Virus record (IMG/VR): IMGVR_UViG_3300021061_000026 | Location: 1-45,500 of that record | DNA: 45,500 nt | Source of the DNA: a virus | Reading direction: 5' to 3' (one strand) | Notes under the pieces: model-generated | The model's input: the letters and a program-made list of their open reading frames with translations, nothing else | Database searches by the model: none | What the model was told of the DNA's origin: nothing | Position numbers and translations under genes: made by a program | Shown here: positions 7,464 through 15,570 of the stretch, one piece after another | Position numbering within the stretch: the stretch's first letter is position 1 | Layout of the letters: every line of letters begins with the position of its first letter

Positions 7464-7715
7464 ATGGCTGTTGATGCAACCATCGAGAAAGTCTTGGACC
7501 AAGCGTTCGCCAAGACCCACGAAGTCTGGCTCGGCCAGATGGAGCGTGAGAACGCCGGCACCGGCCTTCTGTCCGAAATCACGCGCGGCACGTTCGGCGC
7601 CGCGGCTTCGATGCAGGTCCAGCTCGCGAGCGGCATCCTGGCGCAGCGGTCGGCTCAGGCCCAGCCGCAGTCTCCGGGCGGCGCCGGCGTCTCCGGCGTC
7701 CCCGGCCAGAAGTAA
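7464..7715 (+). CDS. Small hypothetical protein
   Basis: The protein has 83 residues from ATG 7464, preferred because AAAGGAG lies at 7451-7457. An in-frame ATG at 7410 would add 18 residues but lacks a site. The first part is helical (ATIEKVLDQAFAKTHEVW), and the end is a low-complexity Gln/Pro/Gly/Ala tail (QAQPQSPGGAGVSGVPGQ). No motif, signal or membrane segment is seen. It directly follows the protease-collagen gene. Confidence 0.6.
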   Translation: MAVDATIEKVLDQAFAKTHEVWLGQMERENAGTGLLSEITRGTFGAAASMQVQLASGILAQRSAQAQPQSPGGAGVSGVPGQK

Positions 7716-7725
7716 AGGCTGAGCG

Positions 7726-8013
7726 ATGGACATGGAAGAATCACGCCTGACGCACCTGCGTCTCCGTCAAGCGATCTTGGCTGAGATGCAGGGCGCGTCC
7801 GGCGAAATCAAGAAGGTGCTGGATGAGCGAATCGCAAGCCTCAGCGCCGCCTTCAACCTCGACGCCAAGCGAGCCGAACTTGCTCGAATCAGCGAAGGCG
7901 GACAAGGTGGCCCTGGCGATGCTGCTGCAACGGGGGCAGCAGGAGCAGGACACGGACAAACTGGTGCTGGACAGCAACAAGCGGTGGCGGGAGAACCACC
8001 ACCGGCTGTTTGA
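7726..8013 (+). CDS. Small helical hypothetical protein
   Basis: The frame from ATG 7726 encodes 95 residues. Residues 1-55 look like a genuine charged helical protein. The C-terminal 40 residues are Ala/Gly-rich and lie entirely over the next gene in another frame, so they may be a by-product of that gene's composition. The overlap of about 190 bases is much longer than elsewhere in the window. A +1 frameshift joining the two products is a possibility. Confidence 0.5.
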   Translation: MDMEESRLTHLRLRQAILAEMQGASGEIKKVLDERIASLSAAFNLDAKRAELARISEGGQGGPGDAAATGAAGAGHGQTGAGQQQAVAGEPPPAV

Positions 8014-8317
8014 GGCACGCATGGAGAAGTTCGGCGCTAAGGGCGCTGGCACGGGGAGCGAGGACGAAATGGGGCGGAACATCCTCATTGATTCCCCGAC
8101 AACGGAGAACCACTACCACCAGCCACCGCCATCCGTGCCAGCACCGTCATCCGGCGTGGCGGGCCTGCTGACGAAGGCGGCTCTGACTGCGGCGCTTGTC
8201 GGTGGTGGCGGTGGCGTGGGCTACCTGCTGAACAACTGGCTCAAGCCATCAACGAGCACGACGATCGAGAACACGAACGGCTTCCTGCTGAAGCTGTTGC
8301 CCAGCGAGAAGAAGTGA
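7823..8317 (+). CDS. Hypothetical protein with C-terminal membrane segment
   Basis: The 164-residue protein starts at ATG 7823 with AGAAGG at 7811-7816 at good spacing. After a Ser/Pro-rich start comes a charged helical segment (about 20-70) and a His/Pro-rich linker. A hydrophobic Gly-rich helix follows at about 112-137 (LTKAALTAALVGGGGGVGYL). The layout suggests a tail-anchored membrane protein. Its first 190 bases overlap the preceding gene in another frame. The function is unknown. Confidence 0.6.
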   Translation: MSESQASAPPSTSTPSEPNLLESAKADKVALAMLLQRGQQEQDTDKLVLDSNKRWRENHHRLFEARMEKFGAKGAGTGSEDEMGRNILIDSPTTENHYHQPPPSVPAPSSGVAGLLTKAALTAALVGGGGGVGYLLNNWLKPSTSTTIENTNGFLLKLLPSEKK

Positions 8318-8323
8318 GAACCA

Positions 8324-8788
8324 GTGAGGCGACTGACCATCATCCTCTGCCTGTTCGCGTCTGGTTGTGGTCGCACCGACCCAGGATGGAGCGATGCCGA
8401 ATGGGATCGCATCCACGCACAGAACGCCGAGCGGCGCAAGAAGGCCGCCGAGGATAGCGCGCGTCGGCTTGTGGAGCAAAAAGGCTATGGCGAGACGATG
8501 CGCAAACTTGCGGCACTGCCTCCGCCGGATGATTTCCAGATAGGCGACAGGGTTGACATCAACGCCTTTTACGAAGTTCGCTGCGCCACCGTCCTGGCGA
8601 TTGCAGATGGCCTCTACACGGTGCGATACGACCGCCTAGTTGACAACCGCTATCAGACGTTTACGCACCAATTTGTTCGCCGCGAACTGTCTCATGAACG
8701 GCGAGACGTATCGGTGCCTTCGCTTGACGGGAAGCGTTGGGAAACGGTTGCGGTGTACGTCAAGAATCTTCCGCCGGAGAAGCAATGA
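8324..8788 (+). CDS. Lipoprotein with SH3/Tudor-like domain
   Basis: The 154-residue protein starts at GTG 8324. The N-terminus MRRLTIILCLFASGCGRTD is a short lipoprotein signal with lipobox ASGC, so Cys15 is probably lipidated and the protein sits in the envelope. A helical, charged region (about 22-65) leads to a beta domain at about 70-120 that begins FQIGDRVDINAFYE. This matches the start of the domain in the membrane protein at 4865-5530. An outer-membrane lipoprotein near inner-membrane coiled-coil proteins fits a spanin-like arrangement, but the proteins are longer than usual o-spanins. The role is inferred. Confidence 0.65.
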   Translation: MRRLTIILCLFASGCGRTDPGWSDAEWDRIHAQNAERRKKAAEDSARRLVEQKGYGETMRKLAALPPPDDFQIGDRVDINAFYEVRCATVLAIADGLYTVRYDRLVDNRYQTFTHQFVRRELSHERRDVSVPSLDGKRWETVAVYVKNLPPEKQ

Positions 8789-8943
8789 ACCCGTCCGAGA
8801 TCACGCGCCAGGACGAGTGCACGACGATGTACACCGCCGACGCCATTCGGGCGGATGAGTATTGGGGCGACGTGACTCCTGTGGTTCGGGAGAGGCCGCA
8901 GGAGGACGCCAGCGCTGGAGAGAAGGCCGGCGCTGGCTTTTGA
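8785..8943 (+). CDS. Small acidic hypothetical protein
   Basis: A 52-residue protein starts at ATG 8785 in an ATGA overlap with the lipoprotein gene. It contains DEYWGDVTPVVRERP and ends AGEKAGAGF. No signal peptide or membrane segment is seen. Coupled overlap with the upstream gene is the main support. The same frame is open upstream only as a shadow. Confidence 0.45.
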   Translation: MNPSEITRQDECTTMYTADAIRADEYWGDVTPVVRERPQEDASAGEKAGAGF

Positions 8944-8946
8944 ACC

Positions 8947-9099
8947 ATGTACACGACGCTCATAGTCCTGGTGACGCTGGCTGACGTGGCGATGTTCCCT
9001 TCGGAGGACATCTGCCGCAAGCAGTACGAACTCGCCGGCACATACCTGCGCGAGCGCGAGGCGGACCGGGATATGTGGGGCGGGTGGCAGCGTCACTAA
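8947..9099 (+). CDS. Small hypothetical protein with hydrophobic N-terminus
   Basis: ATG 8947 opens 50 codons to TAA at 9097-9099, beginning MYTTLIVLVTLADVAMFPSE. The first 18 residues are hydrophobic and could be a signal or membrane anchor; the rest is charged and helical (LAGTYLRERE). It lies 3 bases after the previous gene. No clear ribosome-binding site is visible, so the call rests on spacing and sequence character. Confidence 0.4.
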   Translation: MYTTLIVLVTLADVAMFPSEDICRKQYELAGTYLREREADRDMWGGWQRH

Positions 9100-9102
9100 G
9101 AG

Positions 9103-9231
9103 GTGCGTATCGCCCGTTTGAGGCATCAGGTGTGGTTCGCCGCGTGGTGGGTGACATGGAAGGACGCGACCTGGGACGACCGCATGCGCTGGGCAGTGAG
9201 GTTCCGGGAGATCCAGAGGGAACTCGAATGA
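9103..9231 (+). CDS. Possible 42-residue Trp-rich peptide
   Basis: GTG 9103 opens a 42-codon frame that ends in TGA at 9229-9231, overlapping the ATG of the next gene. It contains VWFAAWWVTWKDATWDDRM and a basic helical end. Five tryptophans in a short stretch suggest a membrane-interface helix. Start-site evidence is weak, but the precise ATGA overlap with the next gene supports translation. Confidence 0.4.
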   Translation: MRIARLRHQVWFAAWWVTWKDATWDDRMRWAVRFREIQRELE

Positions 9232-9668
9232 AACGCCGCTACCACCTCCTCGCCGCCGTCGCCGTCGCGGCGCTGATCTTCTGCCTCAACCTCCTGGTGA
9301 ACGGCCAGACGCGCCTTGAGGAGACGAAGCCTTCAGGCGACATCACGGGCTACTACTCGTGCAAGGGCATCGAAACCGGGGGCAAGCAGTACAGCGGGGT
9401 CTGCGTCATCTACCGGCGCGGGGAAGTCTACCTCGTGACCTGGACCACCTCGGGAGGCTCGTTCTCCGGCGTTGGTATTCGGGTCGGCGACACGCTTTCG
9501 GTGGGCTGGTCGGCTCCTGTCGAGGGGAAGGTACTGAAGGGCGTCAACCAGTACAAGCTCGACGGCAAGACCCTGAACGGACGCTGGGCGACGGCTCCCG
9601 GAAACGGGCAAGTGCAAACCGAGACGTTGGTGTGGCTCAAGGATCTCGACAAGGAAGAGGACGAGTGA
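9228..9668 (+). CDS. Secreted or membrane-anchored beta-domain protein
   Basis: The protein has 146 residues from ATG 9228. An N-terminal hydrophobic segment (about 7-27, AAVAVAALIFCLNLLVNG) may be a signal anchor. The remainder is a compact beta domain with GYYSCKGIETGGKQYSGVCV and, later, GVGIRVGDTLSVGW and LNGRW. This pattern of two Cys and repeated Gly/Tyr/Trp resembles small periplasmic bacterial domains of unknown function that I have seen in host genomes, so it may have been acquired from a host. It closes the block of envelope-associated genes before the packaging block. Confidence 0.6.
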   Translation: MKRRYHLLAAVAVAALIFCLNLLVNGQTRLEETKPSGDITGYYSCKGIETGGKQYSGVCVIYRRGEVYLVTWTTSGGSFSGVGIRVGDTLSVGWSAPVEGKVLKGVNQYKLDGKTLNGRWATAPGNGQVQTETLVWLKDLDKEEDE

Positions 9669-9736
9669 AACTCCTTCTGTTGTCACTGGGGGGGAGAGCC
9701 CCGGGGAAGTCTTAGGACCAACCGGGGTGTTTCACC

Positions 9737-10234
9737 ATGCCGTCGTCACCAGAAGCCAAGAAAGCCCGCAAGGACCTGCGCAAGGGCCTAAAGGACGTAT
9801 TCGACGGCCGGGACACGGAAGTAGATGTCGTCGAGCTGGCCCGGGCCCTGTGGCGCAAAGCCGGGGGCATGGACCAACTGGCAAGCCGGCTCTGGGAGGC
9901 ATACGACTCGTCCGACCCCAAGAGCCAGTATGCCCAGCGCATGCTGAGCATGTGCATGACGCTATGGACCACTGCGACTCCCAATGAAGAGGAGCGGAGC
10001 CGGTTCAAGAATCTGTCGGACGCGGAGTTGGAGCAGACGATCAAGGAAGCCATGCCCACGGAATCGGAAGTGGTCAAGGCACTGGAAGCCAAGGTAGCCG
10101 TCCTCGAAAAGCTCGTGGAGGGCTACCGGCAACTGTACGGCGAACTAGATGCTCGACACGGTACTGACATGCCCGGAAGTGGACACGGCGAAGCTGAAGG
10201 CTTTGCTGGCGGAGAAAGCCTCCCGCCGGCTTGA
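9737..10234 (+). CDS. Candidate small terminase subunit
   Basis: The 165-residue protein starts at ATG 9737 behind GGGGTG and lies directly upstream of the large terminase. It is helical, with a basic start (AKKARKDLRKGL) that could bind DNA. A central helical part (VDVVELARALWRKAGG) is followed by a coiled coil (ALEAKVAVLEKLVEGYRQLY) suitable for oligomerisation. Those are features of small terminases, which recognise DNA and form rings. The last 29 codons overlap the large terminase gene. No family motif proves the call; position is the main evidence. Confidence 0.55.
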   Translation: MPSSPEAKKARKDLRKGLKDVFDGRDTEVDVVELARALWRKAGGMDQLASRLWEAYDSSDPKSQYAQRMLSMCMTLWTTATPNEEERSRFKNLSDAELEQTIKEAMPTESEVVKALEAKVAVLEKLVEGYRQLYGELDARHGTDMPGSGHGEAEGFAGGESLPPA

Positions 10235-11756
10235 AGCCCTCAACCTCTACGAGCCCACACCCCTCCAGGCGCCGTTTCACCACTGCACCGCCGCCGAAAA
10301 AATCATTCGGGGCGGCAACCGCAGCGGGAAATCGGTCGCTTCCGCCGTGGAGTGCGCGCGCTGCGTCACGAACCAAGATCCCTTCAACAAGTACCCCAAG
10401 GAAGGCATCTGCTACGTCGTCGGCAAACAGGGACGCGAAGTCGGCCAGGTGTTGTGGCGCATGCTCGGTAGAGCAGGAGCATTCAAGATCATCCGCGACA
10501 AGGTGACGGGTCTGTGGCGCTCCTACCGGCCGTTCGACGAGTCCGATCTGGAAAGAGCCAAGGAAGCGCGTCCGTCCCCTCCCTTGATCCCGCCGCGGCT
10601 CATCTCGGAAATCGTCTGGGAGAACAAGAAAGAGAATCTGCCCAAGATCGTGCGACTCGTGACAGGGTGGGAGATTCACTTCTTCTCAGGGGAAGCGGCT
10701 CCTCCGCAGGGCACGACGGTTGACTTTGCCTGGTTCGACGAGGAAATCGAGCATAAGGCTTGGTACACGGAAGTCAGCGCGCGTCTGATCGACCGCAACG
10801 GCATCTTCCAGTGGTCCGCCACTCCTCAAGCCGGCACCGAGCAGCTCTATGAATTGCACTGCCGTGCCGAGGAGCAGAAGTTCCAGGCTGAGAAAACCAT
10901 CGAGGAGTTCGAGCTGTCCTTCGAGGACAACCCTCACCTCACCAAGAAACAGAAAGACCTGTTCAAGGAGAAGATGTCGGAGGACGAGCGTTTGGTGCGC
11001 GTGCATGGTCAATTCGCCATGCTCACTTCCATCGTCTATCCCGAGTTCAAAGCCGACGTCCACGAGGTCGAATACTTCGACATCCCCGACACCTGGACGC
11101 GCTACGTCTCCATCGACCCCGGAAGGCAAATCTGCGCCGCGATGTTCCTGGCCGTGCCTCCCCCCGACAAGGGGGACTACGCCTACGGCTACGACGAGCT
11201 CTACATCCCCAACTGCGATGCGGAGCAGTTCGGCGAGCGCATGCGGGAGAAGTGCGGGGGGCAGACATTCCAAGCGTTCCTCATCGACCATCAGGAAGGC
11301 CGCAAGGTTGAAGCGGGATCGGGTCTGTCGATCGAGGAGCAGTATTCCCGCGCCCTACGGAAGCGCAAGATCGCCTCGGCGCTGACGGGAAGCATGTTCC
11401 TTCACGGAGACTCGAACAAACAAGCCGGTGTGGAGGCGTGCAGGTTGTGGCTGAGGCAGAGAGAAGAAGATGCCGAGCCGAAGCTGAGGATCATCAAGGG
11501 GCGGATGCCAAACTTCGTCATGGAGATCAAGCGCTATCGCTTCAAGCGTCTCCAGACGGTGAATGGAGCGATTGTCTCCGATGAGACCGATGACCGCGGG
11601 CGCTGCCATCTGATGCACTGCTTCAGATACCTCGTGCAGTACAACCCGCGCTATGTGAAGCCTCAGCCCAAAAGGGACAAGAACTACGCGGTGCTGGCGA
11701 TGGAGCGGAAGCGCAAGAAGAAGGACCAGTACGTTCGGTTAGGACCAGGAGCTTAG
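10149..11756 (+). CDS. terL: Terminase large subunit
   Basis: The 535-residue protein has the ATPase and nuclease motifs of phage large terminases, the packaging motors. Walker A is GGNRSGKS at 55-62. Walker B is VDFAWFDEE at 191-199, with D197/E198 as the likely catalytic pair. The coupling motif SAT is at 223-225. The RNase H-like nuclease part shows acidic residues in YVSIDPG (D323), FLIDHQ (D380) and near 480-482 (DETDDRG). It sits between the candidate small terminase and the portal, as expected. ATG 10149 lies 86 bases inside the upstream gene; no later start keeps the N-terminal helix. Confidence 0.95.
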   Translation: MLDTVLTCPEVDTAKLKALLAEKASRRLEALNLYEPTPLQAPFHHCTAAEKIIRGGNRSGKSVASAVECARCVTNQDPFNKYPKEGICYVVGKQGREVGQVLWRMLGRAGAFKIIRDKVTGLWRSYRPFDESDLERAKEARPSPPLIPPRLISEIVWENKKENLPKIVRLVTGWEIHFFSGEAAPPQGTTVDFAWFDEEIEHKAWYTEVSARLIDRNGIFQWSATPQAGTEQLYELHCRAEEQKFQAEKTIEEFELSFEDNPHLTKKQKDLFKEKMSEDERLVRVHGQFAMLTSIVYPEFKADVHEVEYFDIPDTWTRYVSIDPGRQICAAMFLAVPPPDKGDYAYGYDELYIPNCDAEQFGERMREKCGGQTFQAFLIDHQEGRKVEAGSGLSIEEQYSRALRKRKIASALTGSMFLHGDSNKQAGVEACRLWLRQREEDAEPKLRIIKGRMPNFVMEIKRYRFKRLQTVNGAIVSDETDDRGRCHLMHCFRYLVQYNPRYVKPQPKRDKNYAVLAMERKRKKKDQYVRLGPGA

Positions 11757-11760
11757 CCCC

Positions 11761-12171
11761 ATGATGCAAAAGACGTTCAACGGCCTCGGGATTGTGGATG
11801 TGGCGGTGAAGGCGAACGAAGCCTACGCGATTGCCACGGATGGAGAGCCGACCTACGAAGAGGACCGCTGGGAAGCGGTTGCGGCCAAGGCGATCTGGCT
11901 GATGGACCCGCGCGAAGGTCGAGAGGTGGAAGTCTCAGCCAAGGACGCCGCGGCGGCGCTGTACCAGTCGTACATGGGTGCGCCCTCGGAGGACTATGCA
12001 CTGTTCTTTCAGCAGCCCAAGCCAGTGAAGGTGGCTTGGGAGGCGGTGGCGCGATTCCTGTTCGACCTGCTTACGTCGGACGTTCCGACCTCAGTGACTT
12101 ACGAGCTGGTCCGCCCCTGGGTGGAATCGCAATTAGGAGATCTTCATGAGTTGGAAAATGCCTCACGTTGA
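11761..12171 (+). CDS. Hypothetical protein between terminase and portal
   Basis: The 136-residue protein starts at ATG 11761, or ATG 11764, with AGGAG at 11747-11751. It is helical and acidic, with EEDRWEAVAAKAIWLMDP and a WEAVARFLFDLL segment. There is no signal or membrane segment. Its place between terminase and portal hints at packaging or head assembly, but no family is recognised. The end overlaps the next gene by 26 bases. Confidence 0.7.
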   Translation: MMQKTFNGLGIVDVAVKANEAYAIATDGEPTYEEDRWEAVAAKAIWLMDPREGREVEVSAKDAAAALYQSYMGAPSEDYALFFQQPKPVKVAWEAVARFLFDLLTSDVPTSVTYELVRPWVESQLGDLHELENASR

Positions 12172-12490
12172 GCGCGGCACGACCGTTCGCTGGCACGACG
12201 GTGGTGATCTTGGCGAGCAGTGGGTGCCGGCCATCGTGACCAAGGTCAACGACGTCTCTGGCGAGCACGCGCGGCATGTGTGTCTCGCGGTGATCTATGC
12301 GGACAACATGTACTTCGTGGTCAAGGACGGCGTGCATCATCACGACGATCCGACCACTACGGACGCTGAAAAAACGCACGCGGGAACCTGGACTTACACC
12401 GACGAGCACAAGCGCATCGGCGAACTCCAGGCGCGTGTGGCGGCTCTGGAAGTGTTGCTCGAACCGGCCCCCAAGAAAACTGAGAAATGA
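12146..12490 (+). CDS. Hypothetical protein, beta domain plus coiled coil
   Basis: The 114-residue protein starts at ATG 12146 behind TTAGGAGA. The first 60 residues look like a small beta barrel (GTTVRWHDGG, EQWVPAIVTKVND), similar in style to the SH3/Tudor-like segments at 4865-5530 and 8324-8788. A His/Asp-rich stretch (VHHHDDP) follows, then a coiled coil (RIGELQARVAALEVLLEP). It overlaps both neighbours, the next in an ATGA. The function is unknown; a portal- or head-associated accessory is possible. Confidence 0.65.
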   Translation: MSWKMPHVERGTTVRWHDGGDLGEQWVPAIVTKVNDVSGEHARHVCLAVIYADNMYFVVKDGVHHHDDPTTTDAEKTHAGTWTYTDEHKRIGELQARVAALEVLLEPAPKKTEK

Positions 12491-14943
12491 CCGAAACCCC
12501 ATACAAGGCGATCAAAGAGCACTGGCTCAAGAAGATCCGGCTGGGCTTGGATCACAAGAAGGATTTCCAGAAGGACGCCGACGAAGGAATGAAGTTCTTC
12601 AACGGCCCTTACGACTTCCTTTACGATCTCAAGCGCTCCGAGATGAAGGGGGATTTCGTCTACGCCGGCCCCGAAGGGATGCCGCGCCCAAGATTTTGTA
12701 TGACCCACAACAAGGTCGCCGAAGCGATCCAGTTGTTCGGGCCGTACCTGTATCACACGAACCCCGTCAGAACGATCACTCCTCGTCAGCTATTCATGCC
12801 GAGCGTCGAGTTGTTCGGAGATCCGAACGACCCGATGGTGCAGGCGCAGCACGCGATGACGGTGCAGCAAGTAGTGGTGGGAAAGCACACGGACCAGACG
12901 CGCGCTGATCTGATGCTGGCCTACCAGAACTACACCCCTGTCGCCACGGACCTGAAGTCGAACGCACGCCGGACCATCGACGAGGCGTTCATCAAGGGCA
13001 TGGGTCTGTTGCGGACGCAGGTCTACCAACCCCCGGGAACTCCGTGGAAGATGGTCGCCAGTTTCCACGAGTCGGTGGACAACTATGTCATGGACCCGGA
13101 CGTGGAGAACCGGGACGACTGCAAGTGGACCGCGCTGTGGTGCCTCCAACCCGCATGGCAGGTCGAGGAAGAATACGGCCTGCCTCCGGGGTCACTGAGG
13201 GGCAAAGGCTCAGCCGAGAGCTACGACGAGAAGGCTACTCAGGAGACCAAACCTCCAGCGCATTCGGATAAGCAGAACGGCCGCACCAACGACCTGATCG
13301 GCTACTGGAAGGTGTGGTCGAAGATGGGCCTTGGGGGGAAACTGTCCGGCATCGATCCGTCGGTGTACGAGGTCGATGTGCATGGCAACTACGTGTTCCT
13401 GGCGATCTGCGAGAAGTGCGACTACCCGCTCAACATCCCCCCGGAATTGTGGGCGGACCCGATGCAGGTGGGCGAGCGAGTGCAGTGGGAGACGCCTTAT
13501 TGGGCGGACGACGCCTGGCCCTGCACACCGTTCATCTTCCATGAAGTGCCGCGCAAGATCTGGCCCATGAGCCACTTCAAGCCCGCCATGGGAGAGCTGA
13601 AGTTCCTCAACTGGGTGTACTCGTTCCTGGCCTCGAAGGTGGGAACAGCTTGTCGGGACCTGATCGTCTGCGCCAAGAGAGCCTCGGAGGAGATCAAGCG
13701 GGCGATTGTGAGCGGGACGGACTACGAGCTGATCGAGATTGAAGCGTCCACCGGAAAGATCGGTGAGATCGTCGAGTTCCTTCAGCATCCTCCGTTTCAT
13801 GGCGACATCCTGAAGGTCGTCATGATGGTCAACGAAGCCTTCGAGAGGCGGGTGGGGCTCACGGAGCTGATGTACGGCTCAACCCCGGTGCAGATGCGGT
13901 CTGCGGAAGAGGCCGCGGTCAAGGCGAACCAACTTCGGGTGCGGCCGGATGATTTGGCGAACAAGGTCGAAGATGCGATGACCGATGTGGCGCGCCGGGA
14001 AGCGCTGGCGGCGCGGTGGAACCTGGAACCGCAGGACGTGGAGCCGATCTTGGGTCCGGTTGGGGCACAACTCTGGGGGCAGTTCGTGACCCCGACCGAC
14101 CCGAGCATGCTTCTGCATCAACTGGAATACCGCATCGAAGCGGGTTCAGCCCGGAAGCCGAACAAGGACAAGCAAGTCGGGGACGCGACCGCGGCGATGC
14201 AGAACGTGTTCCAGCCGCTGTTCCAGTATTCGATGCAGTCCGGGGACGTGGGCCCGACCAACGCAGTCTTGGAGATGTGGGCCAAGGCCAATGACATCGA
14301 GCCTGAGAAGCTGATGCTCCAGCCCCCGATGATGCCACCAGTCGATCCGGCAACGGGGATGCCGATGGCGCCCACGCCCGACCCGATGGCTCAACCGATG
14401 CCTGCCGAACCAATGATGCAGGAGCCGGCGCTGCCAGCATTGCCCGAGTTGCCGCCTGTTCCTCCGACCCCGCCGGTGACGGTGAACATCAACGTGGTGG
14501 GTCAGCCGCAGCAGTCGTTCAACGTGACGACTCCGCAGCAGACGATCAACGTCCAGTCCCCACCGCAGACGGTGAATGTGGGGATGCCCACCGTCACCGT
14601 GCCCCCAGCGCAGGTGACGGTGCAGCCAGCGGTGCCGAACATCAACGTCCAGCCAGCGAATCCGGCGATCAACGTGGCTGCATCTCCGCCGAACATCAAC
14701 GTGCAGCCGCCGCCGATCCAGATTCCTCCCGCGCCTCCCGCGGTGGTGAACGTGCAGACGCCGCCGCCGATCGTGAACGTAGCCCCACCGCCGGCTCCGG
14801 TGGTGAACGTGCAGGTGCCCGAACGTCAGCCGGAAGAGACGGAGTACGAGGTCGTGCGGGATGGAGCCAACGACGTCATGGGCATCAAGAAGGTGCCAAA
14901 GAAGAAACCTGACGAGGACAAGCCCAAGAGGAAGGGTAAGTAG
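12487..14943 (+). CDS. Portal protein with Pro/Asn-Val repeat tail
   Basis: The 818-residue protein follows the terminase, and its size and mixed alpha/beta sequence fit portals of short-tailed phages, which form the dodecameric DNA gate. Residues 1-620 form the portal body, for example AIQLFGPYLYHTNPVRTITP near 80-100 and the MRSAEEAAVKANQLR stretch near 475-490. From about 659 to 780 the sequence changes to Pro-rich repeats built on 'NVQ.P.' or 'INV..PP'. A basic, Lys-rich end closes the protein. Such NV/P tails occur in other phage structural proteins. The start overlaps the previous stop. Confidence 0.85.
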   Translation: MTETPYKAIKEHWLKKIRLGLDHKKDFQKDADEGMKFFNGPYDFLYDLKRSEMKGDFVYAGPEGMPRPRFCMTHNKVAEAIQLFGPYLYHTNPVRTITPRQLFMPSVELFGDPNDPMVQAQHAMTVQQVVVGKHTDQTRADLMLAYQNYTPVATDLKSNARRTIDEAFIKGMGLLRTQVYQPPGTPWKMVASFHESVDNYVMDPDVENRDDCKWTALWCLQPAWQVEEEYGLPPGSLRGKGSAESYDEKATQETKPPAHSDKQNGRTNDLIGYWKVWSKMGLGGKLSGIDPSVYEVDVHGNYVFLAICEKCDYPLNIPPELWADPMQVGERVQWETPYWADDAWPCTPFIFHEVPRKIWPMSHFKPAMGELKFLNWVYSFLASKVGTACRDLIVCAKRASEEIKRAIVSGTDYELIEIEASTGKIGEIVEFLQHPPFHGDILKVVMMVNEAFERRVGLTELMYGSTPVQMRSAEEAAVKANQLRVRPDDLANKVEDAMTDVARREALAARWNLEPQDVEPILGPVGAQLWGQFVTPTDPSMLLHQLEYRIEAGSARKPNKDKQVGDATAAMQNVFQPLFQYSMQSGDVGPTNAVLEMWAKANDIEPEKLMLQPPMMPPVDPATGMPMAPTPDPMAQPMPAEPMMQEPALPALPELPPVPPTPPVTVNINVVGQPQQSFNVTTPQQTINVQSPPQTVNVGMPTVTVPPAQVTVQPAVPNINVQPANPAINVAASPPNINVQPPPIQIPPAPPAVVNVQTPPPIVNVAPPPAPVVNVQVPERQPEETEYEVVRDGANDVMGIKKVPKKKPDEDKPKRKGK

Positions 14944-15554
14944 TGGCCGGCATCTGCACAGCTTCGACGCGCGATTCCGGCGGCTCGTGTGAGCACCTCA
15001 CGCTCACCGTGTCGCTGGATGGGGATTCGTTCACGTTCAAAGCCGGCCACCACGACCCCGCTCCGCTGACGAGCGACGAAAAGCTCGACCTCTTGAGGAA
15101 GCTCGCTCGCTGGCACAAAAGCAAAGGCGCAGACCTGGCGGCGTTTCTGGGGCGGGTGCTACTCGGCGAGGAGGCGACGAACGTGCAACAGCAAGACCTG
15201 CTCACGCGCGATGTGACCAAAACCAACATCGGCACGGCTTACGTCAACGTTCCTCCGGGGGCCAACGGCGAACGAGTCCTGATCGACTTCACCGGATGCA
15301 CTCAGTACCGCTTGCGGCTGTGGGCTAACTTCGCCGGCACCGGCCCCTGGCAGGTGCGCATCGTGCGCGACAGCGACAACGCCGTGCTTTATGAATCTCC
15401 GTCTCTGACGCAGAGCGGCGAGCGGGAGCTGGACAGCGGCTGGCAGAATCTTCCGGCCGCCGCGAGCGGCGCTATCGAGGTGAGGTTGCAGGCAAAATCA
15501 ACGACGGCCGCCGATGACCCGATCTTCCATCGCTGCACGCTTGGAAAGAAGTAA
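14943..15554 (+). CDS. Hypothetical virion-associated protein
   Basis: The 203-residue protein starts at a GTG that shares its G with the portal stop. Residues 1-80 mix beta strands and a basic helix (LLRKLARWHKSKGADLAAFL). The C-terminal half is a predicted beta sandwich (YVNVPPGANGERVLIDFTGC), ending in a Gly/Ala-rich strand pair. This looks like a jelly-roll module used by fibres or decoration proteins. No catalytic motif is seen. Confidence 0.6.
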   Translation: MAGICTASTRDSGGSCEHLTLTVSLDGDSFTFKAGHHDPAPLTSDEKLDLLRKLARWHKSKGADLAAFLGRVLLGEEATNVQQQDLLTRDVTKTNIGTAYVNVPPGANGERVLIDFTGCTQYRLRLWANFAGTGPWQVRIVRDSDNAVLYESPSLTQSGERELDSGWQNLPAAASGAIEVRLQAKSTTAADDPIFHRCTLGKK

Positions 15555-15570
15555 ATGGGGGGCGATTTTC

